Shown: positions 7,762-16,658, numbered from the stretch's first letter. The stretch is DNA of 62,932 bases from DASXRA01 sp036506155 (GCA_036506155.1 DASXSF010000090.1:1-62932); one strand, 5' to 3'. Made by a program: numbers and translations. The notes: generated from the sequence alone by a model not told the origin.

Positions 7762-7968
7762 ATGCAGGACGGGGCCGAGCTCATCGGTGCCATCGGGCGC
7801 GTCACCGTGCCCATTCCGGAGGGCGGACCGGGCGAGGTCATGGTGCCGGTACGAGGTGGAACCGAGGCATTCGCCGCCTGGGCCGACCAGCCGATCCCCA
7901 AGTCCGCGCGTGTGATGGTTGTCGAGGCGCTGTCCGGGCGCTCGGTCGTCGTCACCCGGTATCCGTAG
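7762..7968 (+). CDS. NfeD-like OB-fold protein
   Basis: 68-residue protein resembling the isolated C-terminal OB domain of NfeD: an IGRVTVPIPEGGPGEVMVPVR strand pattern followed by ARVMVVEALSGRSVVVTRYP. It has no membrane segment and no ClpP-like domain. It precedes a flotillin-like gene by 27 bases. NfeD-SPFH pairs are a well-known conserved arrangement, which supports the assignment of this otherwise small protein. The ATG at 7762 is chosen because a longer upstream reading would run into the divergent aspC promoter. Confidence 0.75.
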   Translation: MQDGAELIGAIGRVTVPIPEGGPGEVMVPVRGGTEAFAAWADQPIPKSARVMVVEALSGRSVVVTRYP

Positions 7969-7995
7969 CCGGTACCGCGAGAGAGGAAGTGGATC

Positions 7996-9339
7996 ATGCT
8001 GTTCTGGCATGTTCCCGCGCCTAACGAGGCGCTGCTCATCACGGGGTCGAAGCGGCGCGGCACCGAGGCACCGTTCCGCATCGTCACCGGCCGGGGCAGC
8101 TTCGTGCTGCCGGTCGTCCGCAAGGCGAGCAGCCTGTCACTGGCGCTGCGCGTCGCGGAGATCATCGAGGACTGCGTGACCGTGCAGGGAATCAGGCTGA
8201 ACGTCCAGGCGGTGGCCGCGTTCAAGGTCGGTGACGATCAGGCCTCGATCGCCAATGCGGCGCGCCGGTTCCTGACCGAACAGGACCAGATGGAGGAGCT
8301 GGTCGGACGGGTCCTCGCGGGCCACCTGCGTTCGATCGTCGGCGCGCTGACCGTCGAGCAGATCATTCGCGAACGCGACCGGCTGGCCCAGGAGGTCACG
8401 GAGGGCAGCCACAGCGAGATGGAGAAGCTCGGCCTGACCCTCGACGCGATGCAGATTCAGGAGATCGCCGACGGGAGCGGCTACATCGACAACATCGCCG
8501 CACCACACGCCGCGGCAGTTGCGAGCCAGGCCCGCATCGCGGCCGCCAAGGCCGACCAGGAGGCGTTCGAGCGCGAGCAACAGGCGGCGGCGCTGAAGGC
8601 GCAGTACGAGCGCGACACTGCGATCAAGCAGGCCGGCTTCCAGGCAGAGGTCGAGCAGGCCCGGGCTAGCGCGGCCCAGGCCGGCCCCCTCGCTGAGGCA
8701 AGCTCCGCGCAGGAAGTGATCACGCAGCAGACGACATTGGCGCAACGGCAGGCCGAGCTCGCCGCGCAACGCCTGGAGGCCGACGTGCGACGGCCCGCCG
8801 ATGCCGAGGCGTACCGGCAGCGCACGCTCGCCGAGGCGGCCCGCGACCAGGCGCGGTTCCAAAGTGAGGCGGAGGCGTATCGCCGCACCACGGTCGCCGA
8901 GGCGGAGGCCAAAGCCGCCCGGACACAAGCCGACGCGCAGGCGTACACCCGGCAGGCGACCGCACACGGTGAGGCCCAGGCCGTGCGCGCCCAGGCCGAA
9001 GCCGCTGCCTACGCCGAGCGGACCACGGCCGAGGCCAACGCCGAGGCGAACGCCAAGCGGGCTGAGTCGCTGCGCGAGGGCAACCAGGAGCTGATCGCGG
9101 CGAACCACCTCGTCGAGGTCCTGCCCGCCATCGTCGACGCGGCGTCGCGTGGGCTGACCGGAGCCAACGTCACCGTGCTGAACGGAGCATCCGGCGTGAA
9201 CGAGGTGCTCGCAGGGCTGATCACCCAGGGTGCCTCCATTCTGGACACCGCCCGCAGGTCGCTCAGTGCGCCGCTCGCGTCCAGCGAGGACGGGCCCGGC
9301 CGGGCCGACCCGGCGCCGCGGAGCGTTGCGCCGTCCTGA
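7996..9339 (+). CDS. Flotillin-like SPFH/band-7 protein
   Basis: 447-residue membrane-scaffold protein. Residues 1-180 form the SPFH domain, beginning MLFWHVPAPNEALLITG. Residues about 180-380 are an Ala/Glu/Gln-rich coiled coil built on EAxAYRxxTxAEA-like repeats, and a short C-terminal tail follows. There is no strong N-terminal helix; flotillins attach to the membrane by the SPFH face. GAGAGGAAG lies just before the ATG. With the NfeD-like gene it forms a two-gene operon thought, by family, to organise membrane microdomains. Confidence 0.88.
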   Translation: MLFWHVPAPNEALLITGSKRRGTEAPFRIVTGRGSFVLPVVRKASSLSLALRVAEIIEDCVTVQGIRLNVQAVAAFKVGDDQASIANAARRFLTEQDQMEELVGRVLAGHLRSIVGALTVEQIIRERDRLAQEVTEGSHSEMEKLGLTLDAMQIQEIADGSGYIDNIAAPHAAAVASQARIAAAKADQEAFEREQQAAALKAQYERDTAIKQAGFQAEVEQARASAAQAGPLAEASSAQEVITQQTTLAQRQAELAAQRLEADVRRPADAEAYRQRTLAEAARDQARFQSEAEAYRRTTVAEAEAKAARTQADAQAYTRQATAHGEAQAVRAQAEAAAYAERTTAEANAEANAKRAESLREGNQELIAANHLVEVLPAIVDAASRGLTGANVTVLNGASGVNEVLAGLITQGASILDTARRSLSAPLASSEDGPGRADPAPRSVAPS

Positions 9340-9366
9340 CGAGGCGGACGACGGATCGGCGCCGGC

Positions 9367-9396
9367 TTGGAGGCGGTGGCCGGCGGGCCGTACACT
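9367..9396 (+). promoter_or_regulatory. Predicted housekeeping promoter for tRNA-Trp/secE/nusG
   Basis: TTGGAG (9367-9372), an 18-base spacer, then TACACT (9391-9396), matching the TTGNNN/TANNNT pattern of actinobacterial SigA promoters. It starts 27 bases after the flotillin gene and lies 76 bases before tRNA-Trp. Confidence 0.55.
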
Positions 9397-9472
9397 CGCA
9401 TCCGGGGTCGGCGAGGCCTTGCGTCAGCATGCACCGATGTCGTCCCGGCCTGGGCTGTACCTGTTAGGGCCT

Positions 9473-9545
9473 AGGGGCGTGGCTCAATTGGTAGAGCACC
9501 GGTCTCCAAAACCGGCGGTTGCAGGTTCGAGTCCTGTCGCCCCTG
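9473..9545 (+). tRNA. tRNA-Trp (anticodon CCA)
   Basis: Perfect acceptor stem AGGGGCG/CGCCCCT with discriminator G, D arm TGGCTCAATTGGTAGAGC, anticodon stem CCGGT/ACCGG around CTCCAAA, and T loop TTCGAGT. It stands upstream of secE, the standard actinobacterial position (trpT). Confidence 0.97.
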
Positions 9546-9619
9546 CGGAGCGCTGACGCGTCAGGTCGGCGCCCGAGCAACACGGCGTACCACCCGGTAC
9601 GCCGCCGAGAGGAGAGAGC

Positions 9620-9856
9620 GTGACTGCGACCCGCACCGAGACCGCAGCGCCCCGTCCGTCCAGCGGGGGACCCGGCGGCCGCCCGGGGCGGTACATCCGC
9701 GAAATCATCTCGGAGATGCGCAAGGTCCTCTGGCCCACGCGCAAGGAACTGGTGACGTACACGATTGTCGTCATTATCTTCGTGGTGGTCATGGTGTCGA
9801 TCGTGGGCTTCCTGGACCTCGGCCTCGCCAAGCTCGTCCTGAAGGTGTTCGGCTGA
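9620..9856 (+). CDS. secE: Preprotein translocase subunit SecE
   Basis: Clamp subunit of the SecYEG channel (78 residues, single-span actinobacterial form). A Pro/Gly/Arg-rich N-terminus leads to the conserved amphipathic segment REIISEMRKVLWPTRKELVT, then one transmembrane helix at about residues 46-68 (YTIVVIIFVVVMVSIVGFL). The GTG start follows GAGAGGAGAGAG. The gene lies between tRNA-Trp and nusG in the conserved operon. Confidence 0.95.
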   Translation: MTATRTETAAPRPSSGGPGGRPGRYIREIISEMRKVLWPTRKELVTYTIVVIIFVVVMVSIVGFLDLGLAKLVLKVFG

Positions 9857-9910
9857 CCGAGCACGTCCCCGCCCCAATCAAGCAGACAAAGTACGTGAGG
9901 AAGTAAAGCT

Positions 9911-10741
9911 GTGTCCGACTACGACAGCGCGCCCGGCGACGCACGGTCGAGAGAGCCTGGCGACCTCGCCGCCGCCGCGCGACTGCTCGGCGCGAGCGAG
10001 CAAGACGCCGAGGCAGAGGTGCGCGACGAGACGGGCGACGCCGAGGCCGAGCCGGCCGAGGTTGATGTTGAAGTTGAGGTTGAGGCATCGACCGAGGCAG
10101 TCACCGAGGAACCATCGGTCGAGGATGTCGAGGATGAGGACCCGCTCGAGACGCTGCGCCGCGAGCTGCGCGCCCAGGTCGGCGACTGGTACGTGGTGCA
10201 CTCCTACGCCGGCTACGAGAACAAGGTGAAGGCCAACCTCGAAAGCCGCATTCAGAGCCTGGACATGGAGGACTACATCTTCCAGGTCGAGGTGCCGACC
10301 GAAGAGGTCGTCGAGATCAAGAACGGCAAGCGCCAGCAGGTCCAGCGCAAGGTTTTCCCGGGCTACATCCTGGTCCGGATGGATCTCAACGACGAGTCGT
10401 GGGGCGCAGTGCGCAACACGCCGGGCGTGACCGGGTTCGTCGGGGCAACATCCCGCCCGTCGCCGCTGTCGCTCGATGAGGTCGCCAAGATCCTCGCACC
10501 GGCCACCCAGAAGGCCGCGGCCGTCGCCCGGGGCACGACGACCACGACGGCGAAGCCAGAGGTCCATGTCGTGGACTTCAGTGTCGGCGAGTCCGTCACG
10601 GTCATGGACGGCCCGTTCGCCACGCTGCCGGCCACGATCAGCGACATCGACCCGGTGCACCAGAAACTGCAGGTGCTCGTTTCCATCTTCGGCCGCGAGA
10701 CGCCTGTCGAGCTGTCATTCAGCCAAGTCGCCAAGATCTGA
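9911..10741 (+). CDS. nusG: Transcription termination/antitermination protein NusG
   Basis: RNA polymerase-binding elongation factor of 276 residues. Residues 1-90 are an acidic, low-complexity extension (repeats of EVEVEA and EDVEDED) common in actinobacterial NusG. The NGN domain begins at about 92 (GDWYVVHSYAGYENKV) and includes VFPGYILVRM. The KOW domain near the C-terminus reads VGESVTVMDGPFATLPATIS. The start is GTG, and rplK follows 11 bases after the stop. Confidence 0.95.
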   Translation: MSDYDSAPGDARSREPGDLAAAARLLGASEQDAEAEVRDETGDAEAEPAEVDVEVEVEASTEAVTEEPSVEDVEDEDPLETLRRELRAQVGDWYVVHSYAGYENKVKANLESRIQSLDMEDYIFQVEVPTEEVVEIKNGKRQQVQRKVFPGYILVRMDLNDESWGAVRNTPGVTGFVGATSRPSPLSLDEVAKILAPATQKAAAVARGTTTTTAKPEVHVVDFSVGESVTVMDGPFATLPATISDIDPVHQKLQVLVSIFGRETPVELSFSQVAKI

Positions 10742-10752
10742 GAAAGAAGCCA

Positions 10753-11184
10753 ATGCCTCCTAAGAAGAAGCTCGCCGCGATCATCAAGCTCCAGATCCAG
10801 GCGGGTGCCGCCAACCCTGCACCGCCCGTCGGTCCTGCACTGGGCCAGCACGGCGTCAACATCATGGAGTTCTGCCGGCAGTACAACGCGGCCACCGAGT
10901 CACAGCGCGGGCAGATCATCCCGGTCGAGATCTCGGTCTACGAGGACCGTTCGTTCACGTTCGTCACCAAGACGCCGCCGGCCGCGCAGCTGCTCAAGAA
11001 GGCCGCCGGTGTCGAGAAGGGCAGCGGTGAGCCGCACGTGAACAAGGTCGGCACCGTGACCATGGACCAGGTACGCGAGATCGCCCAGACGAAAATGGAA
11101 GATCTCAACGCCAACGACATCGACCAGGCGGCGAAGATCATCGCCGGCACAGCCCGTTCGATGGGCATCACCGTCAGCGGCTGA
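10753..11184 (+). CDS. rplK: 50S ribosomal protein L11
   Basis: 143 residues, full length. The N-terminal domain reads MPPKKKLAAIIKLQIQAGAA with the NPAPPVGPALGQHGVNIMEF thiostrepton-region loop; the C-terminal RNA-binding domain ends AGTARSMGITVSG. It binds the GTPase-associated centre of 23S rRNA. It lies in the nusG-rplK-rplA operon. Confidence 0.97.
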   Translation: MPPKKKLAAIIKLQIQAGAANPAPPVGPALGQHGVNIMEFCRQYNAATESQRGQIIPVEISVYEDRSFTFVTKTPPAAQLLKKAAGVEKGSGEPHVNKVGTVTMDQVREIAQTKMEDLNANDIDQAAKIIAGTARSMGITVSG

Positions 11185-11196
11185 GCGCCGCTGACC

Positions 11197-11229
11197 GTGG
11201 GAGGGCGCGCGAGCGTCCGCGACTACCAC
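11197..11229 (+). promoter_or_regulatory. Hairpin in the rplK-rplA spacer, possible L1 autoregulatory site
   Basis: GTGG (11197-11200) pairs with CCAC (11226-11229). An inner stem GGGCGC/GCGTCC closes a GCGA (GNRA) tetraloop. It lies just before AAAGGAG and the rplA start, a position from which L1 could block translation. L1 autoregulation of its operon is known in other bacteria; assigning it to this hairpin is inference. Confidence 0.35.
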
Positions 11230-11245
11230 AAAGGAGACAAGAATA

Positions 11246-11959
11246 ATGAAGCGCAGTAAGGCCTATCGCAAGGTGGCGGAGCTGGTCGAGCCGGACCGCA
11301 CCTACACCCCACTCGAGGCGGCGCGACTGGCCAAGCAGTCCTCGCCAACGAAGTTCGACGCCACCGTCGAGGTGGCGCTGCGGCTCGGCGTCGACCCACG
11401 CAAAGCCGATCAGATTGTGCGCGGCACGGTCAACCTTCCGCACGGCACCGGCAAGACCGCCCGGGTGATCGTCTTCGCCACCGGAGACAAGGCCGCGGAG
11501 GCCGAGGCCGCGGGAGCCGACCGGGTCGGCAGCGACGATCTCATCGCCGCGATCCAGGACGGATACCTCGACTTCGACGCCGCGGTCGCGACCCCCGACC
11601 AGATGGCCAAGGTGGGACGGATCGCCCGCATTCTCGGCCCGCGCGGGCTGATGCCGAACCCGAGGACCGGCACCGTGACGCCGGACGTCGCCAAGGCGGT
11701 CAGTGACATCAAGGGTGGCAAGATCAGCTTCCGGGTGGACAAGCAGTCCAATCTGCACCTGATCCTGGGCAAGACGTCGTTCACGCCGGAGCAGCTCGTC
11801 GAGAACTACGCCGCGGCGCTCGACGAGGTGCTGCGCGCCAAGCCGTCCTCGGCGAAGGGCAAGTACCTGAAGAAGGTCACGTTCGCCACGACGATGGGCC
11901 CCGGCATCTCGGTAGACGCGAACCGCACCCGCAACCTCCTCGACGAGGCGACTGTCTAA
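11246..11959 (+). CDS. rplA: 50S ribosomal protein L1
   Basis: 237 residues, normal length. It begins MKRSKAYRKVAELVEPDRTY and has the conserved GTVNLPHGTGK segment, the GRIARILGPRGLMPNPRTGT signature and a C-terminal KKVTFATTMGPGISVD. It forms the L1 stalk of the large subunit and releases E-site tRNA. A strong AAAGGAGA site precedes the ATG. It is the last gene of the secE-nusG-rplK-rplA run; an accessory region follows. Confidence 0.97.
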   Translation: MKRSKAYRKVAELVEPDRTYTPLEAARLAKQSSPTKFDATVEVALRLGVDPRKADQIVRGTVNLPHGTGKTARVIVFATGDKAAEAEAAGADRVGSDDLIAAIQDGYLDFDAAVATPDQMAKVGRIARILGPRGLMPNPRTGTVTPDVAKAVSDIKGGKISFRVDKQSNLHLILGKTSFTPEQLVENYAAALDEVLRAKPSSAKGKYLKKVTFATTMGPGISVDANRTRNLLDEATV

Positions 11960-11977
11960 TCCCGCCCGGGCGCCTGG

Positions 11978-12166
11978 CGCAGCGGGCCGCGTCGCGGTGG
12001 CGGGGCTCTTCGCGCGAGCGCTCATCGATTCATCCCGCCTGCGCGGCACGCAATCCGGACCACTCGCTGCGCTCGGGCCCGTCTCGCGCACCGCTCCTCG
12101 CTATCGCTCGGGCCGCGTCGCGGCGGCGGGGTGCCGGCGTTCGCTCGGGGTCGCCTCCCGCTTGGG
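11978..12166. repeat. Dispersed junction repeat, copy 2 (minus orientation, composite)
   Basis: The reverse complement of 12005-12027 is identical to the core (CGATGAGCGCTCGCGCGAAG plus AGC), followed by CCCGCCACCGCGACGCGGCC. Upstream on the same strand is a second module (CCCGAGCGCAGCGAGTGGT ... GGCGGGATGA) that matches the copies at 48.6-48.7 kb, and a further CCGCCGCCGCGACGCGGCC. The order module X then core Y is the same as at 48.6 kb. It occupies most of the first half of the 437-base gap between rplA and the next gene; no coding signal is seen here. Confidence 0.7.
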
Positions 12167-12244
12167 CTGGGGATCGGTCTCGATTGCCCGGCGTACCTGT
12201 CCCGGAGTAGCGCCGTACCCTCCGCGCTCGCGACCGATCCCCAG
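12167..12244. repeat. 13-bp perfect inverted repeat with 52-base centre
   Basis: CTGGGGATCGGTC at 12167-12179 is the exact reverse complement of GACCGATCCCCAG at 12232-12244. The centre has no recognised gene. It lies between the dispersed repeat and the terminator-like hairpin. Confidence 0.6.
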
Positions 12245-12247
12245 CAG

Positions 12248-12278
12248 GTGATGGGCGGCCCCCCGACACGCCCATCAC
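12248..12278 (+). terminator. Hairpin terminator candidate after rplKA
   Basis: GTGATGGGCG and CGCCCATCAC form a 10-bp stem with an 11-base C-rich loop. There is no U tract, which is common for actinobacterial terminators. It is followed by about 118 bases of leader to the next gene. Confidence 0.5.
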
Positions 12279-12396
12279 GTCAGGACGGAACGCACTACCC
12301 GGTCAGGTGATACATGGCGGCCGGTAAAGGCGTCGGCGGAGCAGCGCAGGCACACCGTCCCACTCCGCCCAGCAGCGGACGCTAGGGTCGGACGTC

Positions 12397-13170
12397 ATGA
12401 ACCGCACGCGCGTCGCGGCGCTGGCCGGGGCGCTGCTCGTCGTTGCAGGCTGCTCGACCACGACGAAGGGCACCGGCATCGGCCCGGCGTACACCAGCGT
12501 GGCGGGGCTCGGGGCGGCGCTGGCACACGCCAACGCACAGCTGAAGTCGGAGCAGGGCAGCCTGCACCTGAGCGCCGGACCCATCGACGAGACCGGCACG
12601 TTCTCCGGGAAGCTCGACGGCGGCAACGTCGTCGCGCTCGAAGCCCGCTACACCACCACGTTGCAAGGCAACACCACCAGGCTGCACATGATCATTGTCG
12701 GCGGCACGCTCTATGTCGAACGTGGGCAGAACGGCAAGCCGTGGGTCATCGCCACCCCGGACAGCCCCGACCCGATCGTCGCCGAGCTCGCCAAGGACAT
12801 CTCCGGGACGCTGACCCAGTCCGGCGTGCGCCAGTTCGTGCTGATGGTCGCGGCCGCGCAGAACCTCAAGCTGGTCGGTCAGGAGACCGTCGACGGCGTG
12901 TCGTGCATGCACTACAGCCTCTCGGTCGACACGCGCAGCGCCGCGCAGAAGCTGCCCGGAACGCAGGGTCAGCAGATGCAGCAGGCCGCCGACGCCGGCG
13001 TCGACACGATCCCGCTCAACCTGTGGGTCGACGGACAGGGCCTGGTCCGCAAGGTCACCGACAAGGTTACGACCGAGCAGGCGACCGCGGCTCTCGAGTT
13101 GCGGCTGAACCACTTCGACGAGGACGTCCACATCAGCGCGCCACCGCCCAGCCAGATTGGCTCTGGCTAA
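12397..13170 (+). CDS. LppX/LprG-family lipoprotein
   Basis: 257-residue predicted lipoprotein: the signal peptide ends LVVAGC with acylated Cys19. The body follows the LppX_LprAFG pattern of an open half-barrel with alternating strands, and ends NLWVDGQGLVRKVTDKVT before a last strand. In mycobacteria LprG and LppX carry lipids across the periplasm to the cell surface. No lipid transporter is adjacent; the mce operon begins 9 kb downstream. Ligand unknown. Confidence 0.8.
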   Translation: MNRTRVAALAGALLVVAGCSTTTKGTGIGPAYTSVAGLGAALAHANAQLKSEQGSLHLSAGPIDETGTFSGKLDGGNVVALEARYTTTLQGNTTRLHMIIVGGTLYVERGQNGKPWVIATPDSPDPIVAELAKDISGTLTQSGVRQFVLMVAAAQNLKLVGQETVDGVSCMHYSLSVDTRSAAQKLPGTQGQQMQQAADAGVDTIPLNLWVDGQGLVRKVTDKVTTEQATAALELRLNHFDEDVHISAPPPSQIGSG

Positions 13171-13223
13171 GCACCCGTCCGCGTGGTTCGATCGCGCAGG
13201 ACGCGACCGAAGGAGCGGGGGAC

Positions 13224-16200
13224 ATGCGAGCACTCGTCGCCGCCATGATGGTGGCCGGATCACTGATCGGATTCTCGCCGGCCGCGCACGCTGACGCGCC
13301 GACCGGCCCCGGCGCGCTAAGCCACTTCGACATGGCACGCAAGGATTGCCTCGGCACCGCACGCAACACCACCTCGAAAATCTGGTACACGGTCGCGGGA
13401 GGCGTGCTCTCGGACGTGTACGCGCCGACGATCGACACGACGAACGTCGAGACGATGCAGTACCTCGTCACCGACGGCTCCTCGTTCACCGACCTGCAAT
13501 CACGCGACACGACCTACACCGTGTCGGCTGACTCGACCGGGATGGTCTGCACCGTTACGGCCACGGCGAAGTCCGGTGCCTACCGGCTCACGACGACGTA
13601 TCTCACCGACCCGGCCCGCCCGAGCGTGGTGCTGCAGACCAGCTACACACCGATGACAGCGGCTGCGGCTGGATACAAGGTCTACGTCCGGCTCGACGCA
13701 ACGGTCGGTGGCAATGGTGGCGGCGGCACCGGTAACGGGGGCGCCGACAATGCGGTGATCGATACGACGACTGGTTCACCCGTGCCGGTCTCCTACGACA
13801 CAAACACCAAGACCAATGCCGCGAACCGTGATTACGCCGTCCCGAGCTTCCTCGCGTTGCGGGCCGACCAATCGTTCGGCGCGGTAAGCAGCGGCTTCGT
13901 CGGTACCGCATCGGACGGACTTGTCCAGCTCGACACCGCGCACACCCTGACGCCGACGACCACGGCCCTCAGTGGCAACGTGGAGCAGACGGCCCAGCTA
14001 CGGTTCGACAAACATGGCGATGCGATGCTGGCGCTCGGTTTCGGAACTACCCAGAGCGCCGCCGTCGCCACGGTCGGCGCGACCGTTGGCCGGCCGTTCG
14101 GATCGCTGCGCGGGGAGTACCGGTCGGGGTGGCTGTCGTACGACGACACGCTTAACGCCCCGTCCGGAAATCTCCCAGCCCTGTCGAACGCCCAGCAGTC
14201 GGCTGCGGTGAACGCATACTACGTCTCCGCGAACGTGGTCAAGGCAAGCGAGGACAAGACGTTCCCGGGCGCGATTGTGGCCTCCATCGCGTCGCCGTGG
14301 GGCCAGGCGGTCTCCGCGGGCGACCCGGCCAACACCTACTTCGGCTCGTACCGGGAGGTCTTCTCTCGCGACCTCTACGAGGCGTGGACTGCGCTGCTCA
14401 CTGACGGCGACCTGGCCACCGCGCGCGATGCCACCAGGTTCTTGCTCGAGAAGCAGCAGCTTCCTGATGGGTCGCTGCCGCGCAACTCACTCGTCAACGG
14501 CAAGCTCGCTCCCGACTCGTTCAATACCCAACTGGATGAGGTTGCCTACCCAATCCTGATGGTGTTGCAGTCCGGACTTGCCGGCGATGCCGGCTTGTGG
14601 CCGCATGTCCAGGCCGCCGCGAACTATCTGATCGCGCACGGACCGTCGTTCGGTCCGGAACGTTGGGAGGAGCAGAGCGGATATTCGCCGTCGACGATCG
14701 CTGCCGAGATCGCCGGGCTCGTCGCAGCGGCGACGATCGCGCAGCAGCATGCGTCGCCCGCCGACACTCGGATCTGGTTGGCCACGGCGGACCAGTACCA
14801 GCGCTCGATCAAGGGCTGGGCGGTAACGACCAACGGCCCGCTGTCGAGCCAGCCGTACTTCATCCGGCTGTCCAAGACCGGCGACCCGAATGCGGCGATC
14901 ACGTATAACGTCGGCAACGGCGGACCCACGCTCGACCAGCGTGTGGTCATCGACGCCGGTTTCCTTGAGTTGGTCCGGCTCGGCGAGCTACCAGCCACTG
15001 ACCCTGACGTCCAGAACTCACTGACCGTGGTGGACAAGACCATCGAGAAGCAGACCGCCAGCGGCCCGGGGTGGCTGCGATACAACGGTGACGGCTACGG
15101 CGATTGTCACATCCTGCCGGACCACACCTGCCCGCTTGAGGGCAGGCCGTGGGCGCCGTCCAACCAGGGCACCGGGCACCCCTGGCCGGTGCTATCCGCC
15201 GAACGCGGCGCGCAGGACCTGGCCACGGGCCAGGCCTCCTCAGCGGGCCAGCTACTCGCGGCGATGATCGCGATGTCCGGTGGCGTCGGTCTGGTTCCCG
15301 AGCAGGTCTGGGACGCGCCGAACGTTGCGGCCTCACCGTTCGGCACCGATCCAACCCTCGCCTCGATCGGTTTCGTCAACGGCCAGCCGGACGGCTCGGC
15401 CGGGCCGCTGACGTGGGGTGCCGGATCGCTCGTTCGGCTGACGGCCGACCTGAGCGCGGGGCGTGTCCTGGAGCAGCCGGCGCAGACCGTCGACCGCTAC
15501 ATCACTCACACCCAGCTGGCGACCACGCTCACCGTGACCTCGCCGCCGGACCAGACCGTCGCCACCAACCCGATTCACGTCGCGGGAACGGCGGTGCCTG
15601 GTGCGACCATCGACGTCGCCGACGTAGGTACGAGTACGACCACGCATGCCAGCGGCACGGCGGCCCCCGATGGGTCGTTCAGCTTCGACATCGCCCCGCT
15701 CGTCGGCAACAACGTTCTGGTGGTCACGAGCACCGCTCCGAACGGCGGTACGGCCCAGGTCGTTAGGACGGTCGTCAACGACGTCGTACAAGGCACCCTG
15801 CTGTTCGACACCACCGACCCGACCGGCGACGACAACGGGCCGGGCAACTATGCCTACCCGACCTCGTCGAACTTCCAGCCCGGCGCGTACGACCTGGAAG
15901 ATTTCCAGGTCTACGACACTGGGTCGACGGTGACCTTCCGGGTCAAGACGCGCGACCTGACGCCGACCTTCGGTAGTCCGCTCGGTGCGCAGCTCGTCGA
16001 CGTTTACGTGCATGAGCCGGGTGCCTCGCCGACGTCGACGGCGCCGTCGTTCCCGCAACGCAGGTACGTGATCGATCCCGCGAGTGCCTGGAGCAGGCTG
16101 CTCGAGGTACAGGGCTTCGGCCAGCGGTTCGTCGATTCAACCAATACGAACACGGTTGGCACGATCACGATCAGCGCTAACCAGATCTCGCGTTACATCA

Positions 16201-16499
16201 CGTTCTCCGTGGACAAGACGGCACTGGGTGGTACGCCGGCGTCTGGCTGGGCGTTTACCGTCGTGCTCACGGGGCAGGATGGGTTCAGTCCGGATCAAGC
16301 CCGCGGGTTCCAGTCGACTCCGCAGGAGTTCCAGTTCGGCGTGTGCGCGACGGCCAGCGGTGATCCGCACTGCACGTTCGATCCGAACGCCGTGCCCAAG
16401 GCGATGGACGTGCTCACACCCGCCGGCGTGGCGCAATCGGACGAGCTGGACTACACGGTGCACAACCCCGTCACGATCACCGGTGTGACCATGCCGTAG
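13224..16499 (+). CDS. Secreted GH15 glucodextranase (glucan 1,4-alpha-glucosidase)
   Basis: Exo-acting glucosidase of 1091 residues. Residues 1-24 are a Sec signal peptide (cut near AHADA). Residues 25-290 form the GH15 N-terminal beta domain, and about 300-750 the (alpha/alpha)6 catalytic barrel. The two acids are seen in RWEEQSGYSPST (Glu482/483) and HPWPVLSAERG (Glu660). Residues about 768-860 resemble glucodextranase domain B (TVTSPPDQTV...), and 861-1090 the glucodextranase C-terminal binding module. The order N-A-B-C matches the Arthrobacter enzyme that cuts dextran from its non-reducing end. The ATG at 13224 follows AAGGAG; longer upstream readings overlap the lipoprotein gene. It lies in the gap between rplA and rplJ. 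Confidence 0.88.
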   Translation: MRALVAAMMVAGSLIGFSPAAHADAPTGPGALSHFDMARKDCLGTARNTTSKIWYTVAGGVLSDVYAPTIDTTNVETMQYLVTDGSSFTDLQSRDTTYTVSADSTGMVCTVTATAKSGAYRLTTTYLTDPARPSVVLQTSYTPMTAAAAGYKVYVRLDATVGGNGGGGTGNGGADNAVIDTTTGSPVPVSYDTNTKTNAANRDYAVPSFLALRADQSFGAVSSGFVGTASDGLVQLDTAHTLTPTTTALSGNVEQTAQLRFDKHGDAMLALGFGTTQSAAVATVGATVGRPFGSLRGEYRSGWLSYDDTLNAPSGNLPALSNAQQSAAVNAYYVSANVVKASEDKTFPGAIVASIASPWGQAVSAGDPANTYFGSYREVFSRDLYEAWTALLTDGDLATARDATRFLLEKQQLPDGSLPRNSLVNGKLAPDSFNTQLDEVAYPILMVLQSGLAGDAGLWPHVQAAANYLIAHGPSFGPERWEEQSGYSPSTIAAEIAGLVAAATIAQQHASPADTRIWLATADQYQRSIKGWAVTTNGPLSSQPYFIRLSKTGDPNAAITYNVGNGGPTLDQRVVIDAGFLELVRLGELPATDPDVQNSLTVVDKTIEKQTASGPGWLRYNGDGYGDCHILPDHTCPLEGRPWAPSNQGTGHPWPVLSAERGAQDLATGQASSAGQLLAAMIAMSGGVGLVPEQVWDAPNVAASPFGTDPTLASIGFVNGQPDGSAGPLTWGAGSLVRLTADLSAGRVLEQPAQTVDRYITHTQLATTLTVTSPPDQTVATNPIHVAGTAVPGATIDVADVGTSTTTHASGTAAPDGSFSFDIAPLVGNNVLVVTSTAPNGGTAQVVRTVVNDVVQGTLLFDTTDPTGDDNGPGNYAYPTSSNFQPGAYDLEDFQVYDTGSTVTFRVKTRDLTPTFGSPLGAQLVDVYVHEPGASPTSTAPSFPQRRYVIDPASAWSRLLEVQGFGQRFVDSTNTNTVGTITISANQISRYITFSVDKTALGGTPASGWAFTVVLTGQDGFSPDQARGFQSTPQEFQFGVCATASGDPHCTFDPNAVPKAMDVLTPAGVAQSDELDYTVHNPVTITGVTMP

Positions 16500-16520
16500 C
16501 TGCACGCCTGGTGCTGCCCC

Positions 16521-16567
16521 GATCACGCAACAATTCCCGGTCTGAGGCCGGGAATTGTTGCGTGATC
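16521..16567. repeat. 47-bp palindromic repeat, copy A
   Basis: GATCACGCAACAATTCCCGG (16521-16540) is repeated as an exact inverted copy at 16548-16567 around a TCTGAGG loop. Two other elements in the window have the same 47-base length and layout (20928-20974 and 49594-49640). This copy, with a perfect 20-bp stem, lies 21 bases after the glucodextranase stop and may also terminate its transcript. Confidence 0.8.
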
Positions 16568-16658
16568 GGAGGTGGCCGCGGTTTCCGACCCGGCTGGCAC
16601 CACTTTGTGCCGGTGCCGTAGGGTCTGCGAGCGACTTCCGACACCCTTTGGAGGGATT

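Noticed and set aside
8500..9110. Repetitive Ala/Glu-rich stretch as a DNA repeat region
   Set aside because: It is the coiled coil of the flotillin-like protein; the repetition is at the protein level.
12741..13223. Extension of the glucodextranase frame far upstream into the LppX-like lipoprotein
   Set aside because: The signal peptide and AAGGAG site place the start at 13224; the upstream part is a frame shadow of the lipoprotein.
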